A stretch of 39,790 nucleotides of DNA, from positions 1-39,790 of IMG/VR virus record IMGVR_UViG_3300042691_014559. One strand, given 5' to 3'. Both the position numbers and the translations under genes were made by a program. Shown one piece after another: positions 11,601 to 18,762 of the stretch. The notes below the pieces were generated by a model. The model was not told where the DNA came from. It saw only the letters and a program-made list of their open reading frames with translations, and searched no databases. Within the stretch, counting starts at the first letter, position 1. Each line of letters opens with the position of its first letter. The stretch is from a virus.

Positions 11601-14600
11601 CTACCGTGTTAAATCCCACACCACCAGAAATAATTTTAACTTCAGATATTCTTCCATTATCTACAATAGGGGTTAGAATTGCACCAGTTCCAATTCCTAA
11701 AGTATTCACTGTTGGAACAGAAGTATAATTGTTTCCCCCATTCAAAACTAGTATATCAGTAATTCTTCCATTATTAATGATTGGAGTGAGTTGAGCTCCA
11801 GAACCAATTCCTAAGTTTACCTGTGGTTGTCTTTCATAATTAATAATTTCAGAAGATCCATACCCAACACCAGAATCAAGTATAAAGATATCACTAATTG
11901 ATCCTCTGAATATTGGTTGTATTTGTGCATTAAAGTTTTGATTTGTTAGAGTTGAAACTCCTATCTTTCCAGAAATACTTACATTTATATTCGGATAATT
12001 AAAAATATGCGTTGAAGATCCAATGGAAGTTAAATTTATAAATTGACCTGTTCTGTAGTAAAAATCTCTATTTGTACTAGCAATTCCAACCAAAGAAAGT
12101 TTAAATTCGTTTTCATTTTCTTTGGTAACATAATATGAATCATTGATAGTTAAACCTCCAGCAGGAGTTCCTAAACTTGTATATACAACAATTTCTCCAC
12201 TTTCATATCCATGGTTTAGTATTCTTACATTATTAGAATATGTATTAATTCCTACAGGAGAACAACGAACCTCTTTATTTTGATACCCAGATCCAGAATT
12301 TAATACACTAATATTAGATACTTTTCTTTTTGGAGTATATGATTGAAACTCATGAACACCAGATCCATATGAAGTTAGATTTACAGTATTAACTCCTGCA
12401 ATTGCATCGTCTACTGTTCTATGAATTTTAACATTATATGCATCTTGAACAGAAACATAATATTGAGCATTTGTGGATAATCCACCCACTGCAGTTTGTC
12501 CATTAGTTGAATAAACAACTTTTTCATAATCTCTGAATTTGTGATAGGATGAAAATCCAATGACGTTGCTGGTTAAATTGACCAACCTGGATACTTCAGT
12601 AGCACTAAAAGAAGCAGTATGTTTTACTGTAGTAAGGTTAGCTTTTGCGTAAGCACCCTTTCCATTACCACCTGTTATTGTTATGATAGGATCTTCAACA
12701 TAATCAAATCCACCATCAATTACATCAATTCTTTCTAAAAATCCATCTACATGAGCAACTGCAGATACTCCGTAACCAACAGAGTCTCTAACAAAAATAA
12801 CAGGAGGATTTATAACATCGATATCTTCTCCACCGTCTAAAACTTCAATAGATTCTATTCCGCCATAATATACTTTATCACTTGACTTATAATTGTAAGC
12901 CTCAACCCCATTGACAAATATACCGACAGGTCCAATTGGAGTCTCTAAATTTTCTCCGGTGTTAATTGGTTTTGATATATTTTTAATATATGATTGTGGA
13001 GATAATCTAGATTGTCTAAATTTTATTTTTCTAAAAATATTATTCGTTACATTTCCAGAAACGTTTACGAATTTATTTGCAAATAGATCAGATCTACTTT
13101 CGGAAAGTTTTATCTTCGTATTATCTATTTTTTTAACAAAATATGTTTTACCTAAAATATTCAAACTATTTGAATCTTCATCTTCTAGAGCATTCTTCTC
13201 ATAAGAAATTGCATCACCAGTATAAAGTCCATGAAGATTATTTGGATTTCCCGAACTAAGATCTAAAGTTTCTCCAGAAAAAGATCCAGAGAAAACAATA
13301 TCAGTATCTTTAATAGATATATTTTCATTTAAATAATTTGGAATAGAATTTGAAGTAACATAAATGTTATCCTCAGATTTCAAATAAACATTTTGTACAT
13401 TTGGAGCATATAAACTTAAATCACTATAATTTAAAAACTTTGATTTTTTTAGTTTTCTCTTTATATTATACCTCAAATTTCTGTTAAGAATTTGTGGGCC
13501 TTCAATATCAACAGAATATTCATTATCAATACTAATTACATTATAAGTATTGATAATTTCTCCACCAACAAATAAATCTACAGAATCCCCCAAAGAAAGT
13601 GTGTGGGGATCATATGTTGAAATCTTATAAGAAAAAACATTTAGGGTTAAGTTTGACGAATTTGGACCAGATATGTCCTTAATATCGTAGTTGTTTGCAA
13701 TATTAAATAACCAATTATTGCTTAGAAGATTATCTGACTTATATCCAAGCGATACTGTTTTTATTGGATCTCCTTCTTTCATTGAAGAAGTTAGAGAATC
13801 GTATACAATATCAGATAAAACGTTTTTAATTCTAACCTTTACTATAGAGTCTCCAACATAAGCATATGCATATTGATTAAGAGTAAAAGTCGTTCCTTCT
13901 GGTATAGTGGTAGAAAAAGATCTTCCAATAAAAAATTGAGTTGTATTTTTATTATTATAATCAATAGTGTAAATTTCACCATTTAAAGTAAACTCTAGTT
14001 TTCCTATTGGTGGAAATCCTATAGTAGAATCTACGTTTATTACAAAATCAGTAGTTAAAAGTTTGTCTGTAGATTTTGTTGATGGGTGAACTAGGAAATC
14101 TCCGTACAGAGTTCCACTAACATTAATGTCTTTGTTATAATCATAGTCTAAACTTAGAACATAATAAGTTTCATTTTGACGTAGTATCTTTTCTACTTTA
14201 GTAATAGTTCCATATGCTTTCTTATAGAAATCTGTATCGTCAGGATCTTGATACAACGTTCTATTTTCAAGATCTAACGGATTACCTGATAAAGATTCTA
14301 CTACAAGATCTTTTACAATTCTATATTGGGCATCGGACGGTTTTAGTAAATAATCTCTAGGTTTAATAACCGATACTTCTTCACCAAAAAGTGCTTTAAA
14401 TAATACCTTATATGAATCGTCTGTTCCTTTAGACCTGTAAAAGTCTTTTGCTTGCTTAATAAAGTTTCTTTCGTTGATTCCATCTGCAAAAGTTCTATTT
14501 TCAAATCCAGGTATAAGTTGTTTTTTAACTTTTTTAAGAAACTCTTGTAAAAATAGTGAACTTAAATTTATAACTTCTGTATTTCTTGTATGAGTAGAAA

Positions 14601-15228
14601 TTCCAGATGTTGAAAATACTAATTGATCGGTCGAATCGTTACCACTATATGAAGTTATTCCACTATATCCCCTAATACAATCAACGAATGCTGTAGATGT
14701 TTTGTTTTTATAGAGAAGTATTTCTGAATCAATTTGTACGATTCCATTATTTTCTGGGAAACCATACGTAGATGAAACATTAATCGTTGTGCTTGTAAAC
14801 CCAACGTTTGAAGTTAAAAAGGTAGAAGAGGGAGATTCTACGACAAATTCTACAGTATCACCAACTGTTGCTGCTAGAGTTAGAGATACTGTTCGTCCGT
14901 CGAAAGCAGAATAATCAGTATCTTTAGTTAATCTTTCTCCGTTCTTAAAAACAATAAGATTTTGTACTGAATACCCACCTTGGACTACAAAAAAAGTTTG
15001 AGGTTCTGTTGGAGTTACTGAAAAAGTTCTACTAAACGTAGATTTACACAGTTCATCAAGTTTTAAATATTGATCAATATTCTGAAGAATATCTAAAGTT
15101 CCACCTTGGTTTTCTATAGAAGCATAATACTCCTTTAAGAATTCTCCAAATAATGGATACTCTTCCTTAACAAAATCTGGAAGTTGATTTTGTACAATTG
15201 AACTAATTTTAACTCTTGATTCTGCCAT
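2656..15228 (-). CDS. Giant baseplate/tail protein (4190 aa) with YHYH-like segment
   Basis: This 12.6-kb gene starts 5 bases after gp6, the position gene 7 occupies in T4. The first 350 residues (MAESRVKISSIVQNQLPDF, YPLFGEFLKEYY, later LFKALFGEEVSVIKPRDYLL) resemble the N-terminal part of proteins annotated in cyanophages as baseplate wedge initiators. The rest is mostly beta-rich repeats. Many units are built around a (S/G)GxGY or GGNNY turn followed by a PxV/PxI strand, clearest at about residues 830-1210 and 3340-3560. Near residues 1305-1325 the segment GWAYDGNPIYGPYGYG matches the core of the YHYH domain. T4 gp7 is only about 1030 residues, so most of this protein is an extension. It probably links the baseplate wedge to fibres. 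No frameshift is seen in this read. Confidence 0.8.
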   Translation of the reverse strand: MAESRVKISSIVQNQLPDFVKEEYPLFGEFLKEYYASIENQGGTLDILQNIDQYLKLDELCKSTFSRTFSVTPTEPQTFFVVQGGYSVQNLIVFKNGERLTKDTDYSAFDGRTVSLTLAATVGDTVEFVVESPSSTFLTSNVGFTSTTINVSSTYGFPENNGIVQIDSEILLYKNKTSTAFVDCIRGYSGITSYSGNDSTDQLVFSTSGISTHTRNTEVINLSSLFLQEFLKKVKKQLIPGFENRTFADGINERNFIKQAKDFYRSKGTDDSYKVLFKALFGEEVSVIKPRDYLLKPSDAQYRIVKDLVVESLSGNPLDLENRTLYQDPDDTDFYKKAYGTITKVEKILRQNETYYVLSLDYDYNKDINVSGTLYGDFLVHPSTKSTDKLLTTDFVINVDSTIGFPPIGKLEFTLNGEIYTIDYNNKNTTQFFIGRSFSTTIPEGTTFTLNQYAYAYVGDSIVKVRIKNVLSDIVYDSLTSSMKEGDPIKTVSLGYKSDNLLSNNWLFNIANNYDIKDISGPNSSNLTLNVFSYKISTYDPHTLSLGDSVDLFVGGEIINTYNVISIDNEYSVDIEGPQILNRNLRYNIKRKLKKSKFLNYSDLSLYAPNVQNVYLKSEDNIYVTSNSIPNYLNENISIKDTDIVFSGSFSGETLDLSSGNPNNLHGLYTGDAISYEKNALEDEDSNSLNILGKTYFVKKIDNTKIKLSESRSDLFANKFVNVSGNVTNNIFRKIKFRQSRLSPQSYIKNISKPINTGENLETPIGPVGIFVNGVEAYNYKSSDKVYYGGIESIEVLDGGEDIDVINPPVIFVRDSVGYGVSAVAHVDGFLERIDVIDGGFDYVEDPIITITGGNGKGAYAKANLTTVKHTASFSATEVSRLVNLTSNVIGFSSYHKFRDYEKVVYSTNGQTAVGGLSTNAQYYVSVQDAYNVKIHRTVDDAIAGVNTVNLTSYGSGVHEFQSYTPKRKVSNISVLNSGSGYQNKEVRCSPVGINTYSNNVRILNHGYESGEIVVYTSLGTPAGGLTINDSYYVTKENENEFKLSLVGIASTNRDFYYRTGQFINLTSIGSSTHIFNYPNINVSISGKIGVSTLTNQNFNAQIQPIFRGSISDIFILDSGVGYGSSEIINYERQPQVNLGIGSGAQLTPIINNGRITDILVLNGGNNYTSVPTVNTLGIGTGAILTPIVDNGRISEVKIISGGVGFNTVGTSLQVIPAGRNFKYECKIKSWTINNVEKYLSSKQIQDDDGVIDNSNYTAVGLQYCHLYAPRKLRRSVFGIDYVNGRKVYNPDLRISGNREVVSTVHSPIIGWAYDGNPIYGPYGYGDESGLANIRELVSGYVLQPSADRPNPVSSTGETIFPEGFFVEDYVFNNTGDLDEHNGRFSVTPEYPNGVYAYFATINNGSTETDGVFKNYKKPTFPYIIGDTFKSKPIEFNYSDQVAQSRFDFLGEGLIRNTTPYNLVSDNSGYDFLYNPIKIKEPITTVKSIYKGSLDSVGIVTGGTGYKVGDTVVFDNKSTGGSNAYAQVSYLNGKPVKTVSFASTFAQNIEFYPSNNTGKFVGFCTIPHSLSNGDIVSISGLSTDIKVFDKFFEVGVRSDTLTLSSSVNSSATTGIITYFNVNGSLDSSRIRENDIYKIENEKVKVLQIDTLSSRIKVLREYDSTTGAAHTASTVLYEQTRKFTLNLDKNQNNNFSLNKQIYFDPRESLAIGSSSGVGIGSTLQFPNPGAGITNIFIPTKTIYLPNHSLETGTELVYSTNGGSAFFVSDDGVTSYQLIDNQSVYVAKVSNDLIGISTQRVGLGSTGSFVGIDSSVTTSTLYFTNVGSGNNHSFKTNYENVLVGEFTKNIVTVSTASTHGLLRGDKVFVNALPGITTTVVIKYNDKNRRIVVNPKSFESTDVDVINNTITIQNHGYLTGQKVIYTAITPLSGLSNDEIYYIVRFNKDKFKLATTYYNAVKDNPEIINFVDATSGTLSLVNPPINIIPNQIIKFDLSDSSLSFNKDSNLYSAFDFRIYYNPEFTDQFKKTEESSKFDVTKTGRIGIDSNCNIQLNTVNIANDLYYTLVPVDFVNNVDSKKQIIVDKENVEDNNKLILTSSSYSGSYNISGVGQTTFTYNILSYPEALQYQESDGKFEYYTDSKNVTGEIREIDLRSGGSNYTSSPGISTIISSNGSGAIIEPLNSKIGKIKSVTIEDIGFNYPADTTLRPTAKLPQILSINPLSVFKSVGVSSVGINYTLSPDLIVIDTYTDKIVDDVDLRFNVKTNSVDIIKNTKGIYDSKPTIIPVNNSNGVSINNITYNGTTKNVTVFLGVNYSLGDNFPFNVGDKVLVENVSVGLSTSAKGFNSKNYNYALFTLTSVDPQYGGSGANIVYNISEYLSSGETPGTFDEESSAGVVIPQKYFPIFNPILEKGQFFVGEKVTSDSKFGYVLGWDKNLEELKISTTDSFVVDSLVVGETSNSRGFVTQVEDFTAIYDLGPSSIVRKGWNKETGFLNNKFQVTSDNDYYQYFSYSIKSKVDYETWSESIGNLNHTVGFKKFGDVSIESTDFTSIGISTFQDEGNFIGIADLVSEMDLNCVNDFDLAREKVIQIDSNYVSKEIIFDNVSLQDEFQSIGNRVLVIDDISGQFSNVPSPNNYANVDTFRLSDYRFKKYITYVRDKRFTGLRQIYLVNLLHDGLEGYLTQYARVETSIELGSFDFSIFGSEGTLRFYPVNFLVNDYDINVMSYGITDLTSGVGNTSIGNVASIKSSTVTLPSGTSSQTTIVGIASTYRTSKILVQLSTTDGTHYESNEITILNDGTDIYFSDYGNLSNSTRADEVGQGIGTFSAYISGSTINLDLTPNVGLGTTYIINTLSVSLTEATSGISTAALNFDAGEIKSSYVSISSSPIPAENTISTYALDHSCAYYIVLVEDIVNNSYQCSEVVVVDDDTEASIVEFGVLESVSGLGTFGAGVDSYGTNLYFTPNPGISVEVKVYQHSMRVTDTFNTLNFYDLNNANIESSYTSYQGTLNNIKKSFELKHKQHPIFKRVFDASDNFVVNATDNLIRVPKHFFVTGEELVYSPGNGSPIGIATTTISGIGVTNKLPSSVFAIKVSELFIKLADSAENALKSIPVPLQITSVGIGTTHSFTSKKQNAKCLISIDNYIQSPIVSTSTTSSLALSLPLSEISISLTGISSIFGGDLLKIDNEIVKVNSVGYGGTNIILVDRAWMGTDPEAHSSGALVTKISGNYNIVGNTINFVEAPYGNSPIGTITNRPDDRDYTGITTRSSFSGRVFLRSAPENSADETYSKNYIFDGLSEQFTGITTEFILKSSGSNVTGISTGSIVLLINGLFQQPQRLGAINIGGNYKLHENIGITTLSFTGNIASTSYDVNTSSIPRGGVIISVASTEGFGYQPLISAGGTSIVSIAGTISSISIGYSGSGYRGQSSYEIITQVSSSISAGSTIIPINNASGVFAKLGLSTSNTIGIGSALVNVPIVSVGNTYVLIGSGSTTSQTIPANTSALISINSPQFGFVDVGVKTSSTGILNYEFIGFSTISSGHISNNVIITNPGSGYTTSNPPIVVFDSPLSYSNIPLVYSSGYSGIGTSATIDVVVGQGSSVIDFEIKNLGYAYKTSEVLTVPTGGLTGIPTDPTKPFRSFDLTIDQVFSDLFSGWSIGNMQVIDSIESLFNGTRRTFPIKINGVQSSIRARAGSNIDVQSVLLIFINDVLQVPGSGYIFKGGSIITFTEPPREDDTCKIIFYKGTDPVDVTFVDILETVKIGDNITINSDNYILSEDERLVTEIISSDTIETNPYLGPGLSLDETLSRPVTWCRQSEDRIINGIGVGKDRELYEPIIYPTSYLIQPVSIGQTIVYVDQLRPLFDSVNENDGALDFQKKITFVSQDSKVSASATAVVSAAGTISSIVINNGGFGYESAPIITIQNPVGIATTTSTAVSSINSGIVTSITLTGVVTGYSQTNPPYILIEPPTLKTEHSNVVSYTGDSGVIVGYGTTAIGAFDYAVFDLLIPNDSEMRNTSLVGTAVTISSISSGDFFIVRNSNVGIATTSISSVSTSGSVIGISTSFIDTVYQVGSAQTLLSNIAGIGSTHVRRVLARISTTGVGTINFASNLITFDSTAYTFDNFIGFATSYSGYMSTSNYFGNYSWGKIQLESRNKNLQFNYYGNNGSVGITTSAIVKRFAPLKYKNYVV

Positions 15229-15233
15229 ATTAA

Positions 15234-17147
15234 TTACGCTCTTACAATAGATTCGTTGACATAACTAGTTGTTTTTGTGTAACTGGAACCAGATAAATCC
15301 TCTCCAGAAGAAATTTTATCGGATACCATAGAAATATTAACGTTGTTGATATTTAAATTTAAATACAAATCTTGAAGTCCGATAACATCATTTGATTCTG
15401 GAATTGCCGATATTTCTATAATTGATTCACCTTCAGTATTCTTTGTTGTGGACAGAACCTTTATAGCGTTCAAATTAATCTCTCCCTTTAAGTAATCTAT
15501 AGTTCCCGCATTAGAATCTACGACTCTAAAACCACCACCAGAATCTAATCTAAACAGAAATATTTTTCCACTCGATCCAATTGGATCTGGAATATCACTA
15601 AGGTATACATTATCTTGAACACCTGATATTTTAAATCCGGATGATCTAATGTTAAATCCACTCATGTTTTCAATGTGAAACTCATTACCAAAACATATTT
15701 CATATGTCGCTAAACTATTTAACACTGGTCTGAGATCACGTCTCATTTGAACTTTTGTTATATTTGACGTGATAGATTCGTGACTGTCATCAATTATTTT
15801 CAAAAATTTGCTATATTTAAATCTTGCACCATACCTATTTAATTCGGTAGAATTTGCATATTTGTTTATGTTTGTGGAAACTGTGTTGATAATATATTCT
15901 TGAGAAGGAGCAAGATTTGCATTGTAATATACTGAAGAATTTATCTCCAAAAAGAGATATTTCAGATCCATTATTTCGGGAATAATTCCAGCAACAGAAT
16001 ATTTCTTTAATTTTTCTTTTATATTATCCTTTACTGAATTTGGAACGAAGAATCCATTTTCTGGTTTAATTGTAATAAAAACTTTTCCATACTGAGGAGG
16101 AGTTAAATCTTCCCCTCCAAACGCAGATACTGATTCTGCCTCAGGATAAATTTTTGGAATAATCACTTCATAATCACCAGCAGTAACTGCTCTATTTTGA
16201 GAAGCATATACTCTAGTTGCATATTTTTTGATAGACTCAACAGATTCTATTTCTTTTCCACCATTTGCAGAAATATTAGTGCTGATAAGTGAAATTCCAC
16301 TAGTAACATTCAATCCATTATTGTCTACAATAGTTCCATTAAAAGCAAAAGAAGATACTCCGTTCGCAACAGGTCCTCTTGTAACAATATACGAAATTTC
16401 TATAACATTTCCTGTAATCAGTTTCTTACCAAAAGTTCCATCTCCAAATAAAATTTCATATCTTTGATCTTCTATTTCTTGAATAAAGAATACTCTAGAA
16501 TCAGAGTTAATACTCAAAATATCATTTGCTTGTAAATATTTTCTTTTCTGCCCTACTTGACTATCTTTTACTTCAACTCTAATCAAAGAGGTATCAATAT
16601 TTTCGTTATTTAAGATATATCTTTGATTTGGGTCAAGTGAATTTACAGTGTAAGTCTCTGTAATATAAGTTCCCTCATAGATCTGAAAGTCATTAAATTC
16701 AGCAATTCCATTCACTACTGGAACTGTTATATCATCAGGAATTGAATAGACATAATTTTCTGCACCAAATGTGCTAGCAGACGTTGCAATGATTCCTTTT
16801 TTGAGAGTTAATGTTAGTGGTTTTTGTGGAGAAGTAACCGCAATTGTGTCTACAAAGAGAGAAACACTAGCTTTTGAAGCAATTACAGATCTTGGAACGT
16901 AACCAATGCTTCTTGCAATAGATACTACATTTTCTCTTAGTGTCGCACTATCAATAAAAACCTCATTGCTAATCATATTAGCATTATATGAGGAGATATA
17001 TGTGTTGTACGCAAGAATATCTAAGATTATTGAAAGGTTGGACCCTTCAAAATCGTAATCCGTGAAATTTGAGTTCGATCTAAGATAATCTTTGATCGAA
17101 GTTTTGATTTGATCGAAATCTAGATTCGTGAAATTAACTAGTGCCAT
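15234..17147 (-). CDS. gp6: Baseplate wedge protein gp6
   Basis: This 637-residue protein is close in length to T4 gp6 (660). The N-terminus (MALVNFTNLDFDQIKTSIKD, then DFEGSNLSIILDILAYNTY and NANMISNEVFIDSATLREN) carries the characteristic gp6/gpJ-like signature. The segment at about residues 240-300 (FGDGTFGKKL, then VTRGPVANG) matches the gpJ-type baseplate core seen across contractile tails. gp6 dimers join wedges into the baseplate ring. The gene starts one base after the stop of gp25, so the pair is translationally coupled, as in T4-like phages. Confidence 0.93.
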   Translation of the reverse strand: MALVNFTNLDFDQIKTSIKDYLRSNSNFTDYDFEGSNLSIILDILAYNTYISSYNANMISNEVFIDSATLRENVVSIARSIGYVPRSVIASKASVSLFVDTIAVTSPQKPLTLTLKKGIIATSASTFGAENYVYSIPDDITVPVVNGIAEFNDFQIYEGTYITETYTVNSLDPNQRYILNNENIDTSLIRVEVKDSQVGQKRKYLQANDILSINSDSRVFFIQEIEDQRYEILFGDGTFGKKLITGNVIEISYIVTRGPVANGVSSFAFNGTIVDNNGLNVTSGISLISTNISANGGKEIESVESIKKYATRVYASQNRAVTAGDYEVIIPKIYPEAESVSAFGGEDLTPPQYGKVFITIKPENGFFVPNSVKDNIKEKLKKYSVAGIIPEIMDLKYLFLEINSSVYYNANLAPSQEYIINTVSTNINKYANSTELNRYGARFKYSKFLKIIDDSHESITSNITKVQMRRDLRPVLNSLATYEICFGNEFHIENMSGFNIRSSGFKISGVQDNVYLSDIPDPIGSSGKIFLFRLDSGGGFRVVDSNAGTIDYLKGEINLNAIKVLSTTKNTEGESIIEISAIPESNDVIGLQDLYLNLNINNVNISMVSDKISSGEDLSGSSYTKTTSYVNESIVRA

Positions 17148-17549
17148 TTATCGTGTTGGTTGTAATGCAAATGATAACTGTTGGGGTGATACATCAACAC
17201 CAACTATGTAATAACTAACGTTAACGCTAAATTCATAATCGTCATAATTTGGAGTAACCACGACATCGATTAATTCAACTCTTGGTTCATAATTTTGGAT
17301 AGTGTTCCTAATTTCATCACGAAGTATAGAAGCACTAATATCATCAATATTTTCAAAAAGAGACTGATTTACTTTAGAACCAAGATTTTGGTTAAAAAAT
17401 CTTTCTCCTGGTTGTGTTAAAACCAGATTGCGAATTGAACGAGCAATTGCAGTCTCATTTTTAATCGCGATCAAATCATAATTCAGGGGATTAACCTGAA
17501 AGGATAAACTAATGTCTTTAAATGCTTTGCTTATCCTTTCAGAAGGCAT
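17148..17549 (-). CDS. gp25: Baseplate wedge protein gp25 (lysozyme-like fold family)
   Basis: This 133-residue protein matches the length of T4 gp25 (132). It has the family order FQVNPLNYDLIAIKNETAIARS, with the conserved QPGERFFNQNLGS turn at about residues 48-60 and a C-terminal beta segment ending VSPQQLSFALQP. gp25 forms part of the inner wedge beside gp6 and gp53 and helps start sheath assembly. The next gene, gp6, follows directly. An A+T-rich stretch with AATAAATA at 17581-17588 lies about 30 bases upstream and may be its late promoter. Confidence 0.93.
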   Translation of the reverse strand: MPSERISKAFKDISLSFQVNPLNYDLIAIKNETAIARSIRNLVLTQPGERFFNQNLGSKVNQSLFENIDDISASILRDEIRNTIQNYEPRVELIDVVVTPNYDDYEFSVNVSYYIVGVDVSPQQLSFALQPTR

Positions 17550-17580
17550 AAGAAATGATAATAATTTTAATAATCTATCT

Positions 17581-17588
17581 TATTTATT
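17581..17588 (-). promoter_or_regulatory. Possible late promoter (AATAAATA) for gp25
   Basis: The minus strand reads GTAATAAATAAGATAG about 32 bases before gp25. It differs from the T4 late consensus TATAAATA by one base and overlaps the stop of the 53-residue gene upstream. No better candidate lies between the two genes. Confidence 0.4.
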
Positions 17589-17748
17589 ACCGATTTTTTG
17601 ATTCATAGATGGGTTCAGTTCCATATGTCCAGTCATCATAGTCCTCATCATTGCGAATTTTTTCATGAATTTCATTTTGATGATGAAAATCATGTTTTTT
17701 GGGATTTAAATCGTCATTTGCGATCTCTCTAAGCATTTTTTGATCCAT
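17587..17748 (-). CDS. Small acidic/histidine-rich conserved phage protein (53 aa)
   Basis: The frame runs from ATG at 17748 to TAA at 17587. AGGAG five bases before the ATG supports the start. It begins MDQKMLREIANDDLNPKKHD and has a HHQNEIHEKIRND stretch and an acidic DEDYDDW patch. It lies just upstream of gp25 and ends within the possible gp25 late promoter. No function is recognised. Short proteins at this position are usual in cyanophages and may be structural or assembly related. Confidence 0.6.
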   Translation of the reverse strand: MDQKMLREIANDDLNPKKHDFHHQNEIHEKIRNDEDYDDWTYGTEPIYESKNR

Positions 17749-17760
17749 TTTTGCTCCTGA

Positions 17761-18423
17761 TTATTGAAAATCAGAACTTTTTACGGGGTTGCTATCCCGA
17801 ATATTTGTAATTTCGTACATGAAATCGTCAGATGTCTCAATTTTACGACGATTTTCAACGGAATATTCGGTCAAATCAATTTCATAACCTGGATTTTTGG
17901 TAATTCTATTCTTTGTCCATGCATCATCGTACCACAAAATCTTATTATTGGGGTATGCATAGAAGTTTCCATTATCCATCTTGAAAAAATGAGCACATTT
18001 GTGCTCTGGAGTCTCACTAAAGTTAGTATTCAGAGTAGATTTTGACTCCCAAGACCAATCAAGAGTGAATAGATAAGTTCCTTCATTCTTTTCTCCACGA
18101 TAATTGATTAGTTCAGCACGTAAGTTAGCAAGTCTTGAACGTACTTGAACGTCAATATAAGGAGAAAAACAATCCCACCACATACACTCTTCTAATTCTG
18201 GTGTAGGTGCATCTGGTTTCCAACAAAATGCATGAATAGGTCTACGTGTCCAGTTCACCCCGTTCTCTAGAAACGCCTCAAAGAGGGGTACGTGCTTCTC
18301 TAAGGACGCTACGGAGTGTACGTCGCATAAAGTTACCTCACCGTGACCTTTTTTGTGATTGTAAAGAAACTCATTTCGAATGTAGCAAGTAATTGTTGGG
18401 AGGTTATGATTAAGATATGCCAT
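17761..18423 (-). CDS. Conserved cyanophage protein of unknown function (220 aa)
   Basis: I chose ATG at 18423 (MAYLNHNLPTITCYIRNEFL) over an upstream TTG because the TTG lies at the base of a terminator. The protein has many aromatic residues, including WTRRPIHAFCWKPD and EECMWWDCFSPY at about residues 60-95 and LFTLDWSW near residue 120. No catalytic motif is recognised and no signal peptide or membrane segment is seen. It follows a strong terminator, has no clear Shine-Dalgarno, and ends 13 bases before the 53-residue gene. I recall similar proteins from T4-like cyanophages, always without an assigned role. Confidence 0.75.
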   Translation of the reverse strand: MAYLNHNLPTITCYIRNEFLYNHKKGHGEVTLCDVHSVASLEKHVPLFEAFLENGVNWTRRPIHAFCWKPDAPTPELEECMWWDCFSPYIDVQVRSRLANLRAELINYRGEKNEGTYLFTLDWSWESKSTLNTNFSETPEHKCAHFFKMDNGNFYAYPNNKILWYDDAWTKNRITKNPGYEIDLTEYSVENRRKIETSDDFMYEITNIRDSNPVKSSDFQ

Positions 18424-18433
18424 AGTAAGATAC

Positions 18434-18460
18434 AAAAAAAGCAGGAGTAAATCCTGCTTT
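18434..18460 (-). terminator. Rho-independent terminator, minus strand
   Basis: On the minus strand a 9-bp stem, AAAGCAGGA with TCCTGCTTT and a 5-base loop, is followed by a run of seven T. It lies directly behind the 46-residue gene ending at 18468 and separates the glycosyltransferase operon from the baseplate-side genes. Confidence 0.9.
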
Positions 18461-18467
18461 ATCTATA

Positions 18468-18608
18468 TTATTTTCCTTGACCGCGATATCTTTTCTTACG
18501 ACCATTACGAGAGGTCGCACTTAGCAATGTACGTGCCGAACGACCTTGACGAGTTTTCTTAGGTGCTCCTGGTTGAAACACAGTCTTATTGCCACCACTT
18601 TTAGCCAT
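18468..18608 (-). CDS. Small basic protein (46 aa), conserved in cyanophages
   Basis: Begins MAKSGGNKTVFQPGAPKKTR and ends RNGRKKRYRGQGK. Thirteen of 46 residues are K or R, so it is strongly basic and probably binds nucleic acid or acidic protein partners. GGAGG lies 9 bases before the ATG at 18608. The start overlaps the end of the 53-residue gene by 8 bases, and a terminator follows. The function is not known. The composition recalls small histone-like or ribosomal-protein-like peptides, but no family can be named. Confidence 0.75.
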   Translation of the reverse strand: MAKSGGNKTVFQPGAPKKTRQGRSARTLLSATSRNGRKKRYRGQGK

Positions 18609-18762
18609 TTGTAGTCTCCTCCATTTCAATTAAATTAGGATCAATGTCTTCTCCCGAGTAAAAACGCTCTGAGAGTTCTTGAAGAATCTCAGCACAATCT
18701 TCTGCACTGAGATTCTTATAAATTGTACGACCTTTATATAAAAGATTGTAGAATTTTTCCAT
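18601..18762 (-). CDS. Conserved small protein (53 aa)
   Basis: The start at 18762 (MEKFYNLLYKGRTIYKNLSA) is chosen because the ATG overlaps the TGA of the glycosyltransferase gene by one base (TGATG), a coupling arrangement. An open frame continues upstream only as a shadow of that gene. The protein is acidic and probably helical, with AEDCAEILQELSERFYSGED in its middle. No function is recognised. It sits between the glycosyltransferase and the 46-residue basic protein in one operon. Confidence 0.7.
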   Translation of the reverse strand: MEKFYNLLYKGRTIYKNLSAEDCAEILQELSERFYSGEDIDPNLIEMEETTNG

